Below are positions 60,503-64,000 of a stretch of 64,000 bases of DNA, one piece after another; position 1 is the stretch's first letter; each line of letters begins with the position of its first letter. Origin of the DNA: an uncultured Mollicutes bacterium (GTDB lineage Bacteria; Bacillota_I; Bacilli_A; RF39; UBA660); assembly GCA_900550145.1 (NCBI GenBank), contig URRF01000003.1, positions 3,070 through 67,069 on the forward strand. Direction: 5' to 3'. The translations under genes were made by a program, and so were the position numbers. Below the pieces are notes generated by a model. The model did no database searches, had not been told where the DNA came from, and saw only the letters and a list, made by a program, of their open reading frames with translations.

Positions 60503-60520
60503 CATTATTATTCCTCTTTT
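60491..60520. terminator. Bidirectional terminator over the ugpQ and divIB stops
   Basis: AAAGAGGAATAA (60491-60502) pairs perfectly with TTATTCCTCTTT (60508-60519) around CATTA. Both stop codons (TAA and its opposite) are the inner ends of the stem. Confidence 0.9.
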
Positions 60521-61200
60521 ACTTCTATATAATCTCCTGAATCTAAGTATATTATTCCTTTTTTTCCTTCTAATCTTGAATATATACTATTGTATTTATT
60601 TATCTTGGTTACTTTACCTAGTGTTATATATACTTGGTTACCATCATTCATATATAGAGTAAATCTTTCACTATCTACATCATTAGGAGTATATTCTATT
60701 TGTGATATTTTTAATAGTATATCATCATCTATCTTACTAATACTCTTGGTATATTTTTCTTTAATACTAGAAATATCAGATATTAATATTGGTATATTAT
60801 AAATATTATAAGTATTTTCTATCTCGGTATTATTATCTAAGAGTAGTTTATCATTATATAGAGATATTACTTTATATTCTGTAATATAGATATATATTTT
60901 ACTTAATAATTTCTTTTCTACTTTTACTTCTTTGATATAATTGTTTCTTTTTAATCTTGTTATTATATCTTTCTTTGATGTGTCTATAAATGATGGATAG
61001 TTATCTATACCAGCAGTACTTATTATTTCTTTATCTGGTACTATGTTATTACCTATTATATAGATGTTTGTTATGGGTATTTTTTTTACTAGGTAAAAGA
61101 TTCCTCCTAGAAGGCCTAAGAATATTAGACAAAAGAATATTCTTTTTAGTTTTAATTTTCTTTTTTTTACTTTAACTTTTACCTTAGCCTTTTTACCCAT
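60508..61200 (-). CDS. divIB: Cell division protein DivIB/FtsQ
   Basis: 230 residues. A very basic cytoplasmic start (GKKAKVKVKVKKRKLKLKR), one membrane helix (IFFCLIFLGLLGGIFYLV), then a POTRA domain (ITNIYIIGNNIVPDKEI) and the beta domain. Links FtsL and DivIC to the divisome. Start ATG after AAGGTGATAAAA. Follows murB as in Bacillus (murG-murB-divIB). Confidence 0.88.
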   Translation of the reverse strand: MGKKAKVKVKVKKRKLKLKRIFFCLIFLGLLGGIFYLVKKIPITNIYIIGNNIVPDKEIISTAGIDNYPSFIDTSKKDIITRLKRNNYIKEVKVEKKLLSKIYIYITEYKVISLYNDKLLLDNNTEIENTYNIYNIPILISDISSIKEKYTKSISKIDDDILLKISQIEYTPNDVDSERFTLYMNDGNQVYITLGKVTKINKYNSIYSRLEGKKGIIYLDSGDYIEVKEE

Positions 61201-61205
61201 TTTTA

Positions 61206-62087
61206 TCACCTTATTATTTCTTGCTCTAATATTAAATCTATATTATATATTTCTTTTATTTTTTTCTTTGTATAATCTATTAATTCTAAGATATCTTCAT
61301 AGGTAGTATCGCCAGTATTTACTATAAAATTAGCATGCTTGGTACTTATCTCAGCACCACCTATTTTATATCCTTTTAGACCAGCATCTTCGATTAATTT
61401 ACCTGCGGATAATCCTTCAGGATTTCTAAAGACACTACCCGCAGATGGTTTGTCTAGAGGCTGCGTATCTATTCTTCTCTTTTTTCTACTAGTCATTGTT
61501 TCTTTTATTTTGTCTTTATCTAAATAACTCATTTCTAATGTTACTTCAGTACATATATAGTCTTTATGTTCTTTTAGAAAAGAATTACGATATGAATAAT
61601 TTAAATCTTTATTTGTTAGTCTAATTACTTCTAGTTCTGGAGTTACTACCTTTACTTCTTTTACTATACTAGCCATATCTTCTTTATAGGCGCCAGCATT
61701 CATCGCAGTACTTGCTCCGACCATTCCAGGTATTCCTCCTGCAAAAGCTAGACCATTTAAATTATTATTCATACATAAATTAGCTAGATATATTAAACTT
61801 ACTCCTGCTTCAGCAGTTACTATATTTTCTTTTATTTTGATATTATTTAGTTTATCTAATTTTATTACAACATCAAAGTATGGTTTTGCTAGTATTATAT
61901 TAGATCCTCCTCCTAATATGAAATAATTTATATTATTTTCTTTTAAATACTTTAATAAATCTATTAATTCTTTAGTATTACCTGGATATATTAAATATCC
62001 ACATTTAACATCTAATCTATAAGTATTATATTTTTTTAATGATATATCTTTATAATATTCATAGTTTTTAATAAAATTTTCGTTCAT
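61206..62087 (-). CDS. murB: UDP-N-acetylenolpyruvoylglucosamine reductase
   Basis: Second step of UDP-MurNAc synthesis; reduces the enolpyruvyl ether with NADPH and FAD. 293 residues. FAD-binding motifs FILGGGSNIIL and GLAFAGGIPGMVGASTAMNAG. The catalytic serine region is DKPSAGSVFRNP and the C-terminal glutamate is in LILEQEIIR. Type II (no Y-loop). Overlaps murG by 20 bp. Confidence 0.95.
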   Translation of the reverse strand: MNENFIKNYEYYKDISLKKYNTYRLDVKCGYLIYPGNTKELIDLLKYLKENNINYFILGGGSNIILAKPYFDVVIKLDKLNNIKIKENIVTAEAGVSLIYLANLCMNNNLNGLAFAGGIPGMVGASTAMNAGAYKEDMASIVKEVKVVTPELEVIRLTNKDLNYSYRNSFLKEHKDYICTEVTLEMSYLDKDKIKETMTSRKKRRIDTQPLDKPSAGSVFRNPEGLSAGKLIEDAGLKGYKIGGAEISTKHANFIVNTGDTTYEDILELIDYTKKKIKEIYNIDLILEQEIIR

Positions 62088-63162
62088 CTAATATCAAATC
62101 CTTTAGTATATTATATATTCTTTCACCACTATCTTTGATACCTAATTTCTTTAAATTACTTTTCATTTCTTTTAGTTTATCTTCATCATTTATTGTTTTA
62201 TCTATTAAGTTTATTAGTGATGTATCTGTTAAATCTTTTTCTTCTAGTATTAAACCAGCATTATTGTCTACTAAATCCATAGCATTTTTATACTGATGGT
62301 TATTGGTTACATATGGGCTTGGTATAAAGATAGAAGGTACTTCTAAAGCAGTTATTTCACTCATAGTAGAGGCTCCTGCTCTAGTAACCATTAAGTCGGT
62401 TATTTTCATAACTGAAGGCATTTCATAGATAAATGGTAATACTTTGACATTACTTGGTACTCTTTTATCTTTTACTCTTTCATAATAACTATTACCTGTA
62501 ACTATTATTACACTATAGTTTTTACTTCTGAATTTATCTATAAAACTAAATATTTTATCATTAATAGTTTTACTACCAAGAGAACCCATAACTATTAATA
62601 CTAGTTTTTTATCTTTGGCTATATCTAATTTTTCTTTAGTAGTTTTCTTTATGCTTAGGGCTTTTTCACTACATGGATTACCTGTTAATATAGCTTTTCC
62701 TTTAGGAAAATCTTTGATAGTACTTTCAAATGATACTCCTATTTTATCTGTGTATCTTGCTAAAAACTTATTGGCTAATCCTACTACACTATTTTGCTCG
62801 TGAATGAATGTTTTTTTACCTAACTTTTTAGCAGCATATATAACAGGAGCAGTAACATAACCTCCACAACCTATTACTATATCTGGATCAAAATCTTTTA
62901 TTATTATTTTACATCTTTTAATGGCATTAATAAAATTAGTTATTGTTTTAAAGTTATCTAATGTTAATTTTCTTTTGAATCCTGTTACTTCAATACCTTC
63001 ATATCTATAACCCATACTTGGTATTAAATCTTTTTCCATTCTATTAGTAGTACCTATATATAAGAATTCACTATTTGGTTCCATTTCTTTTATTTTATTT
63101 ATAATTGCTAAGGCTGGATATATATGTCCTCCAGTTCCACCAGCAGATATAACTACTCTCAC
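62068..63162 (-). CDS. murG: UDP-GlcNAc:undecaprenyl-PP-MurNAc-pentapeptide GlcNAc transferase
   Basis: Makes lipid II at the inner membrane face. 364 residues of GT-B fold. SAGGTGGHIYPALAI is the first glycine loop, GCGGYVTAPVIYAA and HEQNSVVGLANKFL follow, and the C-terminal domain has VMGSLGSKTIN and TRAGASTMSEITALEVPSIF. A complete, ordinary MurG. Confidence 0.96.
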   Translation of the reverse strand: MRVVISAGGTGGHIYPALAIINKIKEMEPNSEFLYIGTTNRMEKDLIPSMGYRYEGIEVTGFKRKLTLDNFKTITNFINAIKRCKIIIKDFDPDIVIGCGGYVTAPVIYAAKKLGKKTFIHEQNSVVGLANKFLARYTDKIGVSFESTIKDFPKGKAILTGNPCSEKALSIKKTTKEKLDIAKDKKLVLIVMGSLGSKTINDKIFSFIDKFRSKNYSVIIVTGNSYYERVKDKRVPSNVKVLPFIYEMPSVMKITDLMVTRAGASTMSEITALEVPSIFIPSPYVTNNHQYKNAMDLVDNNAGLILEEKDLTDTSLINLIDKTINDEDKLKEMKSNLKKLGIKDSGERIYNILKDLILDERKFY

Positions 63163-63346
63163 TTTATCACTCTCCTAATACATTTTATCATATTTATTAA
63201 AAAAAAGATATATTTATACTTAAATATACACTTTTTCTATTATTTTATTCACTAAAAGTCTAGGTCTTTTAGTGTTGTTATTAGCCTATAGTCTAATAAC
63301 AATGTATCTACATACCTATTATATATAAGCCATAAATATATACTAA
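63163..63346. other. Intergenic region upstream of murG with two strong hairpins
   Basis: CACTAAAAG (63250-63258) pairs perfectly with CTTTTAGTG (63266-63274). Directly next to it TTGTTATTAG (63275-63284) pairs perfectly with CTAATAACAA (63293-63302). No T run fits a simple terminator for either. They could be a structured leader of the murG transcript. Confidence 0.45.
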
Positions 63347-63373
63347 AAGAAAGATATTAGTCATATCTTTCTT
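63347..63373. terminator. Terminator after the 77-residue gene
   Basis: AAGAAAGATAT (63347-63357) pairs perfectly with ATATCTTTCTT (63363-63373) around 5 bases, with a short T run in the minus direction. Confidence 0.75.
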
Positions 63374-63398
63374 AGTTATTACTTTTATATGTTAAATA

Positions 63399-63632
63399 TT
63401 ATATTTTCTTTACTCTTTTTAGTTCTTTATTATTATCTTCATAACCATAATCTATATTACAATTTTCTATATCCCAAGATATTTGTGAAGATATTCTTTC
63501 ATATTCTATTTCAAGTGTAGTTAATTTTTCTCTTAATTCATTACTAAAATTACCTTTTTTTACTGATATTCTAAGTTCAAAGATTTTTCTTTCTAACTCA
63601 TAAAATTCTTTTAATGTATATTTTTTCTTCAT
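63399..63632 (-). CDS. Small helical protein, unknown
   Basis: 77 residues. A helical N-terminal part (YTLKEFYELERKIFELRISV), a middle helix and an acidic/basic tail (EDNNKELKRVKKI). The start ATG follows CGAAAGGATAGT. No family recognised. It lies 33 bp from yneF and may be co-transcribed. Confidence 0.55.
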   Translation of the reverse strand: MKKKYTLKEFYELERKIFELRISVKKGNFSNELREKLTTLEIEYERISSQISWDIENCNIDYGYEDNNKELKRVKKI

Positions 63633-63665
63633 ACTATCCTTTCGTATTAAAACAAAATGAATAAA

Positions 63666-63881
63666 TTACATAAACTTATTCATCTGTTTCATCATTTGAT
63701 TAACTTGTTTTTGTGATGGAGTTCTTCCCATCTGACTCATCATTGTTTTAATCATTTGTTCATTTATAGGTGGATTTTTCTTTAATTCTTTCTTCATTAA
63801 TTTTCTAGCTACTAGAAAACCTATTACTGCTCCTAGTACAAGACCACCTAAGGCATATAATAAATCCCATAACCATTGCAT
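63666..63881 (-). CDS. yneF: YneF family (UPF0154) membrane protein
   Basis: 71 residues. One membrane helix (LYALGGLVLGAVIGFLVARK) then ELKKNPPINEQMIKTMMSQM and GRTPSQKQVNQMMKQM, which is the diagnostic UPF0154 C-terminus. Strong AAGGAGGGATATAAC site. Role unknown; conserved in Bacilli. Confidence 0.93.
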   Translation of the reverse strand: MQWLWDLLYALGGLVLGAVIGFLVARKLMKKELKKNPPINEQMIKTMMSQMGRTPSQKQVNQMMKQMNKFM

Positions 63882-63932
63882 GTTATATCCCTCCTTAAGA
63901 TAATTTTACTATTAAATTAGTATTTTGTAAAG

Positions 63933-64000
63933 TTATTTTACTAATTCTACACTACTCTTCTTATTATATAATTTACATAACCAAAAATAATCCATGTTAA
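63933..64000 (-). CDS. Possible C-terminal end of a gene cut by the window edge
   Basis: A minus-strand frame ends at 63933 and encodes DYFWLCKLYNKKSSVELVK before the stop. It stays open to the edge. Too short to identify. Confidence 0.25.
   Translation of the reverse strand, partial: NMDYFWLCKLYNKKSSVELVK

Noticed and set aside
1..64000. CRISPR array
   Set aside because: No regularly spaced direct repeats of suitable length were seen; the repeats found are operators, rbgA footprints or rep and rhuM fragments.
1..64000. tRNA or rRNA genes
   Set aside because: No GC-rich cloverleaf-like stretch or GGTTCGAA-type arm with CCA-proximal pairing was noticed; the few GC-rich hairpins are terminators or phage signals. 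A covariance search would be needed to exclude a tRNA.
1..64000. Mycoplasma-type genetic code (TGA as Trp)
   Set aside because: Several core genes end at TGA (holA, rlmN), Trp is encoded by TGG, and full-length proteins are obtained with the standard code.

Overview
The window looks like the chromosome of an uncultured, very AT-rich, spore-forming member of the Bacillota (Bacilli/Erysipelotrichia-like). Reasons: very low GC throughout; Bacillus-type gene neighbourhoods (efp next to spoIIIAH, rplS-lepB, murG-murB-divIB, divIVA-sepF); sporulation and germination genes (spoIIIAH, spoIVB, spoIIM, spoIID, gerA/gerC/gerB, a yjcZ-like peptide, a BclA-like collagen protein); and a T-box leader on ileS. 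TGA is used as a stop (holA, rlmN), so the code is standard and not the Mycoplasma code. Ribosome binding sites follow AGGAGGTGAT, often with ATG or GTG triplets inside them, so several starts were moved downstream.

Layout. 0.5-19.8 kb, mostly plus strand, is core genome: holA, ftsA, ftsZ; rlmN-stp-prkC-rsgA-rpe; an orphan pilin-like gene; nfo; a class B penicillin-binding protein that seems to start at AUA or AUU; rpmG, efp; spoIIIAH and spoIVB; a FemX-like ligase, an AI-2E-family permease, spoIIM, mnmA and a yjcZ-like gene. An HTH regulator follows at 20.0-20.8 kb.

20.8-27.9 kb is an integrated filamentous phage (inovirus) of about 7.04 kb. It has a HUH replication protein, a Zot-like ATPase, an adsorption-type protein, several tiny membrane or coat genes, a candidate major coat protein, a candidate ssDNA-binding protein, and a divergent repressor facing four palindromic operators. 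No integrase is present. The two ends share a dif-like sequence, which points to capture by the host Xer recombinases. Beyond the right end lies a scrap of a second rep gene, so the array was probably once tandem.

28-44 kb, mostly minus strand: ileS with T-box, divIVA, sepF, an NTP pyrophosphohydrolase, a HIT protein, an unknown two-gene unit, and rlmCD. Then comes the plus-strand gerA-gerC-gerB operon, followed on the minus strand by ogg, an esterase, a zinc-ribbon membrane protein, spoIID and rbgA.

44-54.4 kb is a layered island wedged into the conserved rplS-lepB-rbgA neighbourhood. Each layer ends with its own copy of the first 29 or fewer codons of rbgA, always broken after the same Trp codon. 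The newest layer carries a serine recombinase and supplies the present rbgA start. Cargo includes three RhuM-family proteins, two GNAT acetyltransferases, a uracil-DNA-glycosylase-like protein, a broken dinD and decayed RhuM/DinD/deoxyribosyltransferase-like remnants. This array and the dif-using inovirus are the two most novel-looking systems in the window.

54.6-64 kb, mostly minus strand: a possible serpin-like protein, a truncated ASCH fragment, a collagen-like spore protein, lepB, rplS, a thioester/SpaA-domain surface protein, ugpQ (plus strand), then divIB, murB, murG, a small hypothetical gene and yneF. Five convergent gene pairs in the window share a bidirectional hairpin that also covers or touches their stop codons.
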